DNA of 64,000 bases, taken from Tetrapyrgos nigripes. Taxonomy: Eukaryota > Basidiomycota > Agaricomycetes > Agaricales > Campanellaceae. The translations under genes and the position numbers were made by a program. Below the pieces are notes generated by a model. It ran no database searches. It saw nothing but the letters and a program-made list of their open reading frames with translations, and had not been told where the DNA came from. How positions within the stretch are numbered: position 1 is the stretch's first letter; each line of letters begins with the position of its first letter. Positions 10,613 through 21,539 of this stretch are shown here, piece by piece. The stretch is taken from NCBI GenBank assembly GCA_013368315.1, contig JAACJM010000070.1:124001-188000 (forward strand), given 5' to 3'.

Positions 10613-13600
10613 TTATATGTCCTCCTCAGCTCTACGAATCTCTTCAGCATCCAGGTCGGGGTCCACAAGCACAATATCCAGTGTCTGCAAATCTCCACGA
10701 CGATCAATAACTCCCCTCGCATGCTCGATCAGATCCGTCCACTTGGCAAGAACATCTGCGGATCGGCAAAGCTGAAAACTCTGCTGCTGCGATGCGTACA
10801 CATCTAGTGCTTCCCCCATCATATTGTCCACCTCATTATCTCCATTCCCACATTTCCTCATTTCCGGCTCCCCTATTAATCTCTTCCCCCACCAGTCTGA
10901 CTTCCATAAGAAATAAGCAGACATGCGACAGAGTTCTTCACACAGCAGCAGGACCTCCTCACGCCACCGTAACATTCGTGCCCGGCCCTTGCACCACTCC
11001 ACACGAATCGCTGTTAAACAATTTATTAGGAAATACATTCCCTCGCAAAAGGGGAAATCTCACCATCTTTGAATTCGGGATCATCTTCGGAGATCTGGCT
11101 ATCATACCAAATCCATGACAACGTCCGCCTTGCCTCACCACGAACTTGCGACACAATCCCTTCCTCTACCAGATACTCATCCGAGTCTTCCAGATTAACA
11201 AAAACACCACTCGCTTTCAGCCTCTCAATCTGCTGTTGGCGCTCGGCTGCCTCCTCTCTATTCAAAGCTCTTTCGTTGATTCCCCTGACATCTTCATCTT
11301 TTAACTCCGACAATGACCTCTCCCAATTACCCGGACCCCAAAGCCGTAGAATTGCAGTCCGTGCCAAGCGATATCGGATTTTCCGAGAATGGATTTTGAT
11401 ATCAATTTGACGAATAATGCCACCTGCCTTCCCACTCTCTACCTGGCCCGTGATATTCCGCATCTTGAAACGGGCTGACATTGTACGAGCACGCAAACCA
11501 TCCCTGACACCTTCCAATGCTTCCTCTGCCTCACTCATGCATAATCTCGCCTCTTGATCAGGCAGATTTCTCAAACAGGCACGATTCCTTGCAGAAGCTG
11601 TCCCGCAACTGGAAGGGAGGAATAAGGGAATCTTTTCAGGATGAGACAGATCTGGATCGTTGATCTGTTCCACGTCTGCCGGAGATAGAACATCCGACAG
11701 CCCCAGCATCAGAAAGCGCTGCAATGTACGGAACTGCGTGATCCTTTTAAGTAGTGTAGAACGTTTTTTTTGAAGCTCTAGGTGCTGTGTCAGTGTTAGA
11801 TATTTATTTGTAGTGAGAAACAATTCGATATTTCACCTACAGACAATGAAATAAGCATCGACACACGCAATACAGAAAAAAAATCACATACTGTGCTTCC
11901 TGTATATCAATACCGGTCGAGAGGAACACTGATGGACTACTAGGGTATTTCAACCCTAATCCGTCCTTTAACAATGCCGTCTCCTCATCGGCCATTTTGA
12001 CTTGCATGCTTTTGAATTGATTTTTATCATTTACTGGAACAGCGTTAGAGTGATGCCAATGTGCATTAAATGAATCAATTTTGCACACATACCTTTGCTC
12101 TGCTCCTCGTAAGGGCAATCGACTTCATGATTCTGCTCCCATTTCCCAATTTGCTCCTTCCACATTTGCTGTGCACGACCTATATTTCGTTCTAGCCCTT
12201 CATCAAATTGTTGAAAATCGAGATAATGCTGATCAAATTCCTTAACAGCAGTAACAAGACGCTTGGCCAAGACATCGTCTATCGCACATGTCAACGAACA
12301 AGTGTCCCAGGAGCAACTGAACATCTTACCAAGATGGGCAATATTCCGGAAGTTGTGAAAACCGAAAATATCATCCAACGTCTGGGCTCGGGTACCTGGC
12401 CCCATCTCCTTTGTCTGAGCAGCTGCCTTATTTGACTGGGCCCATCCCTCCTCTATAACCTCACCATGAGTCTCTCCGCAACCTGATGCATAGTCAAAAT
12501 TGAAAGAGGTGTGGCATTGAGGTTGATGTGCGCGCAGGTGGAATTTCGGAACGAGAAACCGGACTCCTGTTGATGAGAAACGAGCGTGAAAATCAGGGTT
12601 CAGGGCAGCCATCTGGCTCCAGAAATTCCGACTCCATTGACAAGAGATGTCGTATGAAATGACGACAGCGAGGTATTCTGTGTCTTGGATAGTACACCAA
12701 AACACAAAATCCACGTTACAGTACCTAGCAAGCAGAATATCAGCTGAGACCTAACCCTCCTATTCTAAATACGCACCGCTCTCCTTTTTGAAGATCTCCT
12801 AAACCGCATGGCCTCCATACACGGTGTCGAGCACAGCAAATGCCGGCCATCCCACTAACACGGAGCCCTTGGACATTGCGCAGATTTGCCAAGAACATCG
12901 CTTGAAACCCTGAACAGGAACTCATCTGGAAACAATTAGATCCAGTTAGATAGATAGATAGATATATCCATGGAATAAAAACGTACATCTTCTTGGTCCA
13001 CATATTGTTTGATATGTTCTTTGTATGGGCTACTCGGCACAATATAAGCAAACCCGTCACCAAGAATTGGGCTTCTATGTTCATTGGAGACAACTCGATT
13101 TCTCAGCCGGAAGTTTGCATCGATTGCAAGAAACAAAGTATAGAGAAATCTGTTGATGGCGCCCATATATCAATATGGGTAGACATAAGCTCACCTACAA
13201 ATCAATGTCTCTGGAAGGTTTCCACTTACGATGACTCTGGCCCGGCTTCTTTCCAGTCCTCACGTAGGTTCTTGCCAGGATGAGGGCAAGCAGGGCATTC
13301 CAGGGCGCATTCCCCTCGCTTAGTGCCTTCAATCCCACTCTTTGCATGACAGCGGCCCGAGCGCTTCAGCATCTTGAGATTTCTCCATTCATATACACTG
13401 CGAAGAAGCGGCCGATAGTGGTCCTATATCCCTAGATCATCAATCACAAACGCAATCATCTGAACAGTTGAAATTCAATACCTTGGGTACCTCTCGTTGC
13501 CGGTTCTGTGTCATAATCTCCAGAGATTTGTAGTAGTCGTACACTGGTAGTTTTCCCAAGCAATTCAAGTTCTGGAACTGGCGTAGACATGAAAAAGTCG

Positions 13601-14529
13601 TGGCTGATTGAGGATTCTTGGGTGTGGCGGGATACCACATGCTTCGAAGAAGCTGCATGTACCCCTCAATTGCACCTGGACAGCCACAGAAATCCACGGC
13701 AACTGAATGAACACCGTTGACGTGAATAACAGTGAAGTCATCATGAATGGCTGATTTTGGATTGATGCAACGGGAGCGAGGATCGTGTCCAAGTTGAACG
13801 CGTAGTCCTAACGACTTCAATGTACTCGCTTCAAAAAAATGATCATTCCATTTCTGAGCCAAAAGATAATAATCAGTGACAATTGAAGGACCTATATAGA
13901 AAACTTACCTCGATCCAGTGAAGCGGCAAGTTTTTATGAGCATGTACCATACACTTCTCGCAAAACATGCCTGCTCCAAAGCACTCATCTTCAACACATC
14001 TGTAAACGCCCGGTAGCCGGCATGTATAACACTTTTTGCCCATGCCCCGCCGTCCTTCCAACCACAAGAGAGCATCAAGATACTCCTCACGGTATGCCAG
14101 CCAAGCCCGGCTCGGATTATCCTGACAATACATTCAACATACACACTGGGTAGATGTTGAATCACTTACCGAGCTAAGATACGATGGGCGAGACACTCGG
14201 ATCTTGGCAGAATCAAGTGATTCTGAACTACTGAGGTCTCTGAGCCGAGAATCTAATGGAACAGTCTCATCGTGAAGGTTCCACTCCCCTTCATGAGAGT
14301 CAAGGCCATCACAATCCCAGCCATCATTACCCTCATTCCCTAAATGGTAATCATCCTCGTCTGAGTTGTCGTCGTCGCTTCCCAGTGGCGGTGAGCTAGT
14401 GTGCAGCCGATCCCGTAAAACCTCATTTGCAGATACCTTGATTCATTTACCGTCCCCAGAGAGTACAAATTTGTGTTGCGTGGCTGCTGCAGGATGGAAG
14501 AACGCAGGCACCTTGCGCTTTTTTCCCAT
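10613..14529 (-). pseudogene. KDZ transposase with CxC2 cysteine cluster
   Basis: DDE-type transposase of the Kyakuja-Dileera-Zisupton superfamily. Exons on the - strand: 14529-14170, 14121-13909, 13853-13482, 13423-13230, 13149-12987, 12925-12777, 12724 to about 12092, then further exons to the stop at 10613. The N-terminus starts MGKKRKVPAFF, followed by an acidic linker. The CxC2 zinc-cluster follows (CYTCRLPGVYRC, FCEKCMVHAH, FCGCPGA). Then come PACPHPGKNL, the catalytic region with VVISYDISCQW, VPKFHLRAHQPQC and a GETHGE segment, and GDLQKGER. The C-terminal part has WYDSQ and the usual EWCK..RWREE region. Faults: an in-frame TGA at 14443-14445 where Arg would fit, and a junction near 11780-11893 that cannot be spliced in frame (an A8 run lies just after). 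It is otherwise remarkably complete, so it may be only mildly damaged or contain sequencing errors. Confidence 0.92.
13158..13186 (+). repeat. dispersed AT-rich motif, copy in a KDZ intron
   Basis: A 29-base segment around CCCATATATCAATATGGGT matches, in inverted orientation, 22396-22424 with three differences. It lies in the intron between 13149 and 13230. Related copies: 15584-15607, 19795-19819 and 21689-21712. Confidence 0.65.
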
Positions 14530-14661
14530 AGGATCGGCACTGTGGCGCGGATATTCGGATAATAGCAAATAGGAGTTGACAGAATCTATCTATCCAATCA
14601 AGCCGTATTTATACATTGTCCAGTATTGAGATAGACTAACAAGTTTAAGAACAAAAACGTT

Positions 14662-15530
14662 TTACTCATCCTCCTCATCAGAAATGTCGATGACCCTAGG
14701 GGCGGAGTTCACGGGGACCCAAACCTCCACACCAGGTGGATCAGAAATAGTGGTATCTACCGAAACATGCGTGATCCGTGGGACTGCAGCGTAAACCCGG
14801 ATATTCTGATGGCTGTCAACTTCGAATTTGAGGTCACGATCTTGAAGGCCTGGATCATGTAGGGAAAAGAGTCGGTTTGGGTGGGGGTGGCGAGAGCTGG
14901 GTCCGGGTGCACGAAGAATTTTTGGGGAAGAATACACATGAGATGCACCGGAAAGAACGCGTGTATATTCCTGCAATGCCATGTCAAACCGTGAAAACTT
15001 TTTTTGAAACATTCCAGAGACACCAGTAGTCAGTGCCTCTACGATCGCCCTAGTGATATTGCGAGATGTATAAGTAACCTATCATTGGGGATACTAGTGA
15101 GTACGCACCAGTGAGCAAAAAACCCGATTCTCATTCCTCGAGACACCACATAGCCACTCGACCTCTCATCATCCGGCCACATCGCCTGGATCTCCTCAGG
15201 TGTCGGACAATAGTTCCAAGCATAATAAACCTTGGACTGTCCTTGGGTTGAGTCAGCCCGAATTGAAATGTAGGATGGGGGCTCTACAGCCGGAAGTGCA
15301 GGGGGAGGAGTGTCAGACATAGAGCTGGATGAAGGACGTGACACCTCTCTGATGGCAGGAACGACGACTGCTGTAGCCTGAACAGGAGTTGGCGTTGTTT
15401 CAGGGGGTGGCGCAGCAACCTCAAGAAGGAGACCTAGATTAATATGTCAAATACAAACCTAAAATACTTGCCAAAGTGGAAAGTACTTACTGTCGCCGGG
15501 ATACAGTACGAGATGATGGTGGTGAGGCAT
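14662..15530 (-). CDS. RNase H1 N-terminal (viroplasmin-type) domain protein, 250 residues
   Basis: Three exons, 15530-15491, 15433-15109 and 15049-14662, splice with GT..AG introns into exactly 251 codons including the stop, which supports the model. After a Pro/Thr-rich N-terminus and a YYAWNYCPTPEEI segment, GYVVSRGMRIGFFAHW and, across the second intron, GVSGMFQKKFSRFDMALQEY match the fold signature of the RNase H1 N-terminal hybrid-binding (Caulimovirus VI/viroplasmin) domain. That domain binds RNA-DNA hybrids or double-stranded RNA in known proteins. No RNase H catalytic domain follows; the C-terminus is unrecognised and ends in an acidic SDEEDE. It sits 132 bases upstream of the KDZ start on the same strand. 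Role in transposition is inference only. Confidence 0.75.
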
Positions 15531-15583
15531 CACAAAGTTGGTCACTTATGTAACTAATATCAGCGAAACTATGGGCAAGACTA

Positions 15584-15607
15584 CGTCCGATATATAGATA
15601 TGGGTGG
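15584..15607 (+). repeat. dispersed AT-rich motif, intergenic copy
   Basis: CGTCCGATATATAGATATGG then GTGG; it lies between the start of the RNase H1-N-like gene and the end of the small basic gene. Confidence 0.6.
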
Positions 15608-15642
15608 AGGCAATCAGTAGTTAGATACATTGTAACTAAACG

Positions 15643-16423
15643 CTACAAACTCCTCTGGAACTTGAGCCGTCTTTGGGTATAGAGCCTTTCCAGCACTGGA
15701 AGTCCTTCCATAGCTCCACATTCCAGATCCTCAGCCCAGTGCACCACAGAGTTTGCCTTCTGAGTAAGTTCCTCAGCCTCCTTCAGCTCGGAAGTGATCC
15801 CTCCTTCAGAGTATAACCTCTGCCCCAAACGTTGCATGGTGCTAACCACCTCTTGAAACTCGTCTATAACCTTTTGAAATCCCTCACTTCGGGTAGTAGA
15901 CCGCCTTGTGTCCAGTACGTATTGCGTATAGAGGGTCTCGAAGAACGCAACAGGGGATGGGCTCAATTGGTCGTCTATCTTCTTGTACTGTTCTCGTACA
16001 CGCTCCAGTAGATGGGGAATACAGCTTATCAATTGGCATTTGGTGGTCTTGTTAGCTGAGTATGTCAGTGAGATGATGAAATGACTTACCCATGAAGAGC
16101 AGCGGACGCCATTTTTTTCCTTGCAAGCACCCTCTTTTTCTCCTTCCGGCGAGCCTCTCTAAATAACGAGTAATCGTGAGTGTATAAGCGACAGCAGAGC
16201 AGGAAGAATATGTCTCACTGCGCACGAAGTTGAGCTGCTTTCTGATCTTGGTATTTCTTGCGTCGAGCTTCGTTGATGACTCCCTGATTTCTTTGACCTT
16301 CGATAAAAGAGGTTGACAGTCGAATGGAGGCAAATAAACATACTTTTGATAGTGTTTGAGGCTTTTAGCTCGGTTGGCTTGCAGACGGTCCGCTTTGGAA
16401 TGGTACAACCTTGGTCGAGGCAT
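15643..16423 (-). CDS. small basic KDZ-neighbour protein
   Basis: It starts MPRPRLYHSKADRLQANRAK, a start I associate with an unnamed Agaricomycete family found beside KDZ transposases. Exons 16423-16344, 16290-16219, 16158-16090 and 16047-15643. Exons 1-3 join in frame to give a long Lys/Arg-rich helix (RRKKYQDQKAAQLRAQ, then EARRKEKKR), suggestive of nucleic-acid binding. Exon 4 is an open, mostly helical domain ending KFQRSL. The exon 3 to exon 4 junction is one base out of phase; exon 3 contains an A7 run, so an indel there would explain it. It is the first of three co-directional genes leading into the transposase. Function unknown. Confidence 0.65.
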
Positions 16424-16685
16424 AAGAGTTCCACAAAAGACTTAAATGAAGTCACTTCAAAACTCAGTTCGCTTGACCTTTTCATTTTGGCCTTCTAAAA
16501 GATGATTTTGGTCAATAATGAAAGCTTATGTTCCCGACTTTCCCAAATGATTGATTATAAGTGATACTTTTCTTTTGTCGTGTTACTAGAGCTCATCGTT
16601 GCTGACATCGAACAAGGACTTCTACCGGACCGTTCATCTGGGTATCATCTTAATACGCGATCAGGGTTGCGCAGCTTTCTTGAAC
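16424..16685. promoter_or_regulatory. divergent intergenic region of the KDZ block
   Basis: This 262-base gap separates the - strand start at 16423 from the + strand ATG at 16686. It must carry promoters for both directions if the gene starts are right. No TATA box or operator is clear. Confidence 0.4.
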
Positions 16686-17680
16686 ATGGGCCCACCAGTG
16701 TACACTCTACGAAGCTTGCGTGCTTCACCTTCATCAGAGATTATTGGTTCGTTATCTTTCTAATTTAGCAGATTTACTAGTGACAATACTGATTTTAGCT
16801 CGTGATGAGGACACAGAATCTTTGCCATCGCTCGAGCCGCTGGAGGATCAGTTTGACGGGGAGACTATTGAGACCGGGTGGCCGTCTGAAGGGTGGGGTG
16901 ACCCAGAGACAGAATTTTGGAACCTTCGGGAGATTGGAGAGAATGTTGCTCCCCCATGGTGAGGAATCTCAGCTAATTCGGATTGGCAAAACTTTTAATT
17001 TTTCTAGGGGTATACGTGCTTCAACAACGTTTATACTCCCGGAATTTCCTACAGGTCGAGAGGCCAGAGAGCAGTGGCTAAGTAACCTGGTGGCGTATCA
17101 GCTTACTACACGTCCTACGCCTCCTCGAGGAGAGGTATCAATTCCTTGGGATTCTAGTCTGCCGCACCAATATGCTCGTGCCTTGGGCGATGCATTGCTG
17201 TTCCGTAGGGACTACAGAGGCAAGATACCCTGGGCGCCATCCCAAAACTTGCCGGAAGCTTTCCCCGTGCCTGATGGGCTTAGTATCCCGGAGTGGTGCC
17301 GTATTCAGTGTGGGTCTATGTCCCGTAGCCTAAAAGAAAATTTTTCATCAATTTCTCAATATCTTACACACACAGGCCGACGATCGCAGTCGGATACAGA
17401 GACCTATCCGACATTTTGCGGGTGGGAAGTAGAACAAAAGCGGATTACATTCTGGGACCAAGCCAAGGCGAAGCACGCTGAACTGGTTGCAGCCGAAAGG
17501 AGTTTGTCTAGTCAGGTGTCATCACGAAACATGGAAAATGACACTGACCTTCGTTCTCAGTTTTCTGAGCGAGTGCGTCAAGCTAATGACCATAGGTGGA
17601 GGATACAGGAGGAATGGGACGTCATGAACTCTACGGTCATCGACTTGATTTATTTGTCGGCTGTAGCACTCCTGTATTGA
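16686..17680 (+). CDS. uncharacterised 297-residue protein
   Basis: Exons 16686-16746, 16799-16958 and 17008-17680 splice in phase to exactly 298 codons with stop. I chose ATG 16686 because it is the first in-frame ATG after a stop and the only frame that fits the first donor. Exon 2 is acidic and Trp-rich (EDTESLPSLEPLEDQFDGE). Exon 3 codes a Trp-containing globular region (IPEWCRIQCGSMSRSL) and a charged helix near the C-terminus. No known domain, signal peptide or membrane segment is evident. It is the first gene of the rightward arm of the KDZ block. An upstream exon before 16600 cannot be excluded. Confidence 0.6.
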
Positions 17681-17813
17681 AATACCGGTCATGTGATCGC
17701 GCAGGTTGAATAAGCCACTCAATATATTTGACTTTGTTGTCATTGTCTCAGTTGGTCGCGTCGCGTCCTCAAAGTTACTTACATCTTCTACTTCAACACT
17801 TTCGTCATACAAG

Positions 17814-20800
17814 ATGGTTCGCAGAAAAAACCCATCCGATAAGCAAAAACCTGGTCAGAAACCGTGGTACGAAGATCCGACTGGGGCTAGGAAGGAATGG
17901 CTGGACAGCTTTGTTCCGGTTGCAGAGAAGTGCACTACGCAGATTGCCAAGGGAAAGTTTTTGGACTGGTTGACTGGGAAGTATTTTTTGAGGTTTGGAG
18001 AGACTTACAGTGCGTACTTTCCTCATTCAGTGGAGAAAAGTTAATTAAACAGTAAAACAGCGCACGAAATGAACCTTCAGGCTCACGAGGCTTCTCTCGC
18101 CGCCGAGAGCGCTCAGACCACTAGCGAAACAGGCGTTTCATCCTCTACGACCCAATCCACAACCCAATCCACAACCCAATCCACCGGCGCCGATATTGCA
18201 ACATTGCCTACCCAAGCCCACGAGATACTTCTACGACTCTCCGATGGTGGACCCGACCTGAGCGTGTTGGCAGACGCAACAAACGCGCTTCAGTGTCTCA
18301 ATAACTCCCTGGAGTGGGAACCGGTGGTCACTTTGGCTGCAGAAATCCGTTCATGGTCTATCCTGCATTTCCAGATCCAGTCCACGAGCCTTACCGAAGC
18401 CTGCCTCAGGTGGAACAGGCCCTGGACGAAGTGTGGGGAGAGGACTACGACAAGGATACCTGGCATGGTAGGGTGCGAGAGATTAACGACCTTGACCCGG
18501 ACGAAGAAGATGCTGATCTGCGCGAGAAGATTGCCTCTTCGTTGGACTCACTTCGCCCACGGCTGCAAGATCTCTTGAAGGGTAGGCGGTATGGCAATGC
18601 GGATGGCCTCACCTCCACCACTCCAGCATCCCTTGACCGAGATTCAAATACGGGTGGGACTTTGGCTCCACCAACTTCGACTACTACTGTACCAACTTCG
18701 ACTACAGCTCCACTGACATCGACTACAGCTCCACCACCTTCGACTACGTCTTCCTCCAAAGCTGCTGAGCCAACGACATCAGTGACAAAGAAGAGTGGGA
18801 AGGGCAAGCAGAAGGCTGATCAATTTGACGAGCTGAATTTGGAGGCGATTGACGTCAGTGCAGTGTATCGAGCGCTTGGCTGGGTCCAGTTAAGTCAAGA
18901 GGACTTTCTTGAGAAAAAGGCGATATGGAAAATGGTCCGCAATGTGAGTTGAACCCAATTTGGTCTCTATGACGATGCTGACCGCATTAATCCAGAGCAA
19001 GATCGGAGAGTACCTCAGAAAGGAAGCACGTACAGTGAAGGCTGGCCAGTCCGACATCGTTATGCGACATCTCCTGAGAGAGGTAGATAAAGCGCTGCCG
19101 CCGAAACCTCAGCGTGTCCACGATGTCCAGGTCTTCATGCGGCACTACTACCACTCGATGGTGAAAGAGGAAGCGGAAAAAGAGATTGCCAAAGAAGTAG
19201 AGGAGTACAACGAGCTGGTGGAGGCAGGAGGGGAGGAGGTAGATGGTTTGACGGAGCCATGCCCGGTCAGGATACGTTTCAATGTCGCCAAACAAATCTT
19301 GGCGGGCCAATCAGAGGAGTTTCAGGGGGAGATTAAATCTTTGGGAGTGAAAGATCTTGAGGACAAGCAGAAGCAGTGGGAGGAGGCCAACGCTAGTCGA
19401 AACGCAGAGAAAGGGACTCCAGAAGGTTATGCTGCGTGAGTGGTCATGACTCCTATTCCATGTTCCGTTCCGATTAAGATTGACATGTTGTTGTATAGGG
19501 CTGTCAAGAAATGGGCCCCAGTTGTAGCCCGTTTCAACGCTGCTGTGGCTCAGGAGTTAGGATTGGTTATAGTGACGGCGTTAGTTGGCCCAAACGCTGA
19601 ATTGGAGGGGAAGATCGACATATGGTGGTACGGTTTATTTTGTTTGGGGATACTCGGGTCAAAACTAATCATTAGCAGGAATCTTCACGGCAAAAACTCC
19701 ATGGGACTTGATTGGAACGAGTTCGATGCAAAGACTTTCGCCCATACCAGTGATAACCTGATCACCTTTGCAAAATCTGTGTACAGTGAGTTTGGTCCGA
19801 TATATAAATACCGGTTGGGCAATGGGCCATATCGAAACACCGGCTGACTATTTTTCAGGTAAAGAAGAGCGTGCAGCAAGGGCTCTTCCAGCTGAGTCGG
19901 TAGGAGTGGGATTCTGGCCTGCTCAGGCTGCTGAGCCAAAGGAGGCTACGAAGACTGTCACCTCGAAGCGTCGTCCAGAGAAACGCAAGAAGGCGTCCAA
20001 GTCAAACGCAAAGACCGCAGAGCCAGCAAGGAAGTCACCGCAAAAGAAAAAGACGAAGAGACGTGCCATTGTAGAGTCCGATTCCGAGGAAGACACAGAA
20101 GATGACGAAGAAGAGGAAGAAGACGTAGAATCCCCTCCTCCCAAACGAGCTCGCCGAGATTCCACTGTAGATAGTCGTCCTTTGACCCGACCTAACCCCA
20201 AACCAAAGGCCCGTGGTCAGCTAACTACTGCCAGGCCTGCTGGTCTTCCCGTCAAGAAACCTACTACTGCCAGGCCTGCAGGTCTTGCCGTCAAGTCTAC
20301 ACCCACTAAGGAACGTGCACCTATTGCACCTCTACCCGTCTCTACCCCACTGCCATCTACACCACATAGGTGCCCTTCTCCTCTTCACACCACTACACCA
20401 GCGTCTACACCTCCACCGTCTGCGCGTGCATCACCTCTTCACACTACTACACCAGCGTCGACTCCACCGCCACCTCCAACGCCAGCGTCCCCTTCACCTT
20501 TTCACACCACTACACCCGTGACCACACCTCCGCCATCTCCATCGCCTACGTGCCCCTCACCTCTTCATGTTACTACACCGGCTTCTACACCTCCACCGCC
20601 GGCGTCTACTGCGCATAGTCCTGCCCTTCAAACACCTGCATTGCCTCCATCACATTCGGGGAAAAGGGCACCAGGTGATCATTCAGGGGCAAATGACTCT
20701 CCCACTTCCCCTCAGAGGCGAGAATCGACACCAGCGTCATCTGATGATCCGGTCTCGTCGGAGGGTGGAGACATTAAACGAGAGGCTGTGTGTTGGCATC

Positions 20801-21537
20801 ACCCGAAGGAGAACATGTTCTGGCCACTTCTTAGGCAATGCCTCGGGTTCTGGGGGGAATGGTTCGACAACCTCGAGATGGATGAGTCGTGGATAGATGA
20901 GTTCGAGGAGCTCTTGGACATATTTCTGCAATTGGAGCAGGTATGGGGCTTTCAGGAGCACAACGGGAACATTACCTCCAAAAAGCAGTGGTCCGGAGTG
21001 AAGGCGTGGAAATCGGCAGGTTATCCAGCAGCGGTGATTGGTATTGACAGCGATAAACCGGGTGACGGGCTTGGGGCTATGGTCGAGTGCCTGAAAACGT
21101 GGTGGGAAGATTTTGGAAGCTTCGAGAAGGATGAGACCGATTTCGCTCCCCTTGACACTACTTCAGGCAGAGATGGCGTCTTCAAGTTCATTTGGTCTCT
21201 GATGGTTGTCCTTGCATCTGTGGTTGGTGATCCGGGAGAAGAAGATTGGACCCCGGAATTTGATGACGAGCAGAATGAGGTACTGGCAGATTGGCTGATT
21301 CTTGTCATACAGGTCAAGGAGACACTCGAACATGTCTACAAGAACGCGAAATTCAGAACCAAGAAACGCAAGGCTGACAAGATCTCACGAGACGCCGAAG
21401 AAGCCAGTGGTCCGAGTACTAGGTCGCGTGCTGCCAAAGTGAAGGAGGATAAGGTAAAAGCAAGGGCTTCCCAGCGCAAGAAGGCGGTGAAGAAGGCGGC
21501 AAAGGTGGGGAAGAAGGGCACTAGGAGCAAGAAGTGA
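17814..21537 (+). CDS. large Agaricomycete-specific protein, 1126 residues
   Basis: Seven exons (17814-18009, 18061-18292, 18343-18943, 18996-19435, 19499-19624, 19679-19785, 19859-21537) join in phase to 1127 codons with stop. The order is: an N-terminal block with EWLDSFVPV and FLDWLTGKYFLRFGE; a Thr/Ser/Pro linker; a helical domain ending around AVAQELGLVIVTALVGPNAE; a segment GLDWNEFDAKTFAHTS; a bipartite basic region; an acidic tract; long HTTTPASTPPP repeats (about 20370-20610); a second globular domain rich in Trp and Glu; and a Lys-rich tail. I recognise the middle part as an unnamed repeated family of mushroom genomes, often near KDZ elements. A nuclear protein is likely from the basic tracts; function unknown. 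Confidence 0.7.
19795..19819 (+). repeat. dispersed AT-rich motif, intron copy in the 1126-residue gene
   Basis: GTCCGATATATAAATACCGG then TTGGG, inside the last intron (19786-19858). Confidence 0.6.
20370..20610 (+). repeat. Pro/Thr/Ser-coding minisatellite within the 1126-residue gene
   Basis: About five imperfect 57-60 base units, each coding a variant of SPLHTTTPASTPPPP, keep the reading frame. Confidence 0.8.
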
Positions 21538-21539
21538 TG

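Noticed and set aside
11890..11930. A further copy of the dispersed KDZ-block motif at GTATATCAATACCGG
   Set aside because: It lies in a coding exon of the transposase and matches only in the AT core, so it is probably coincidence.
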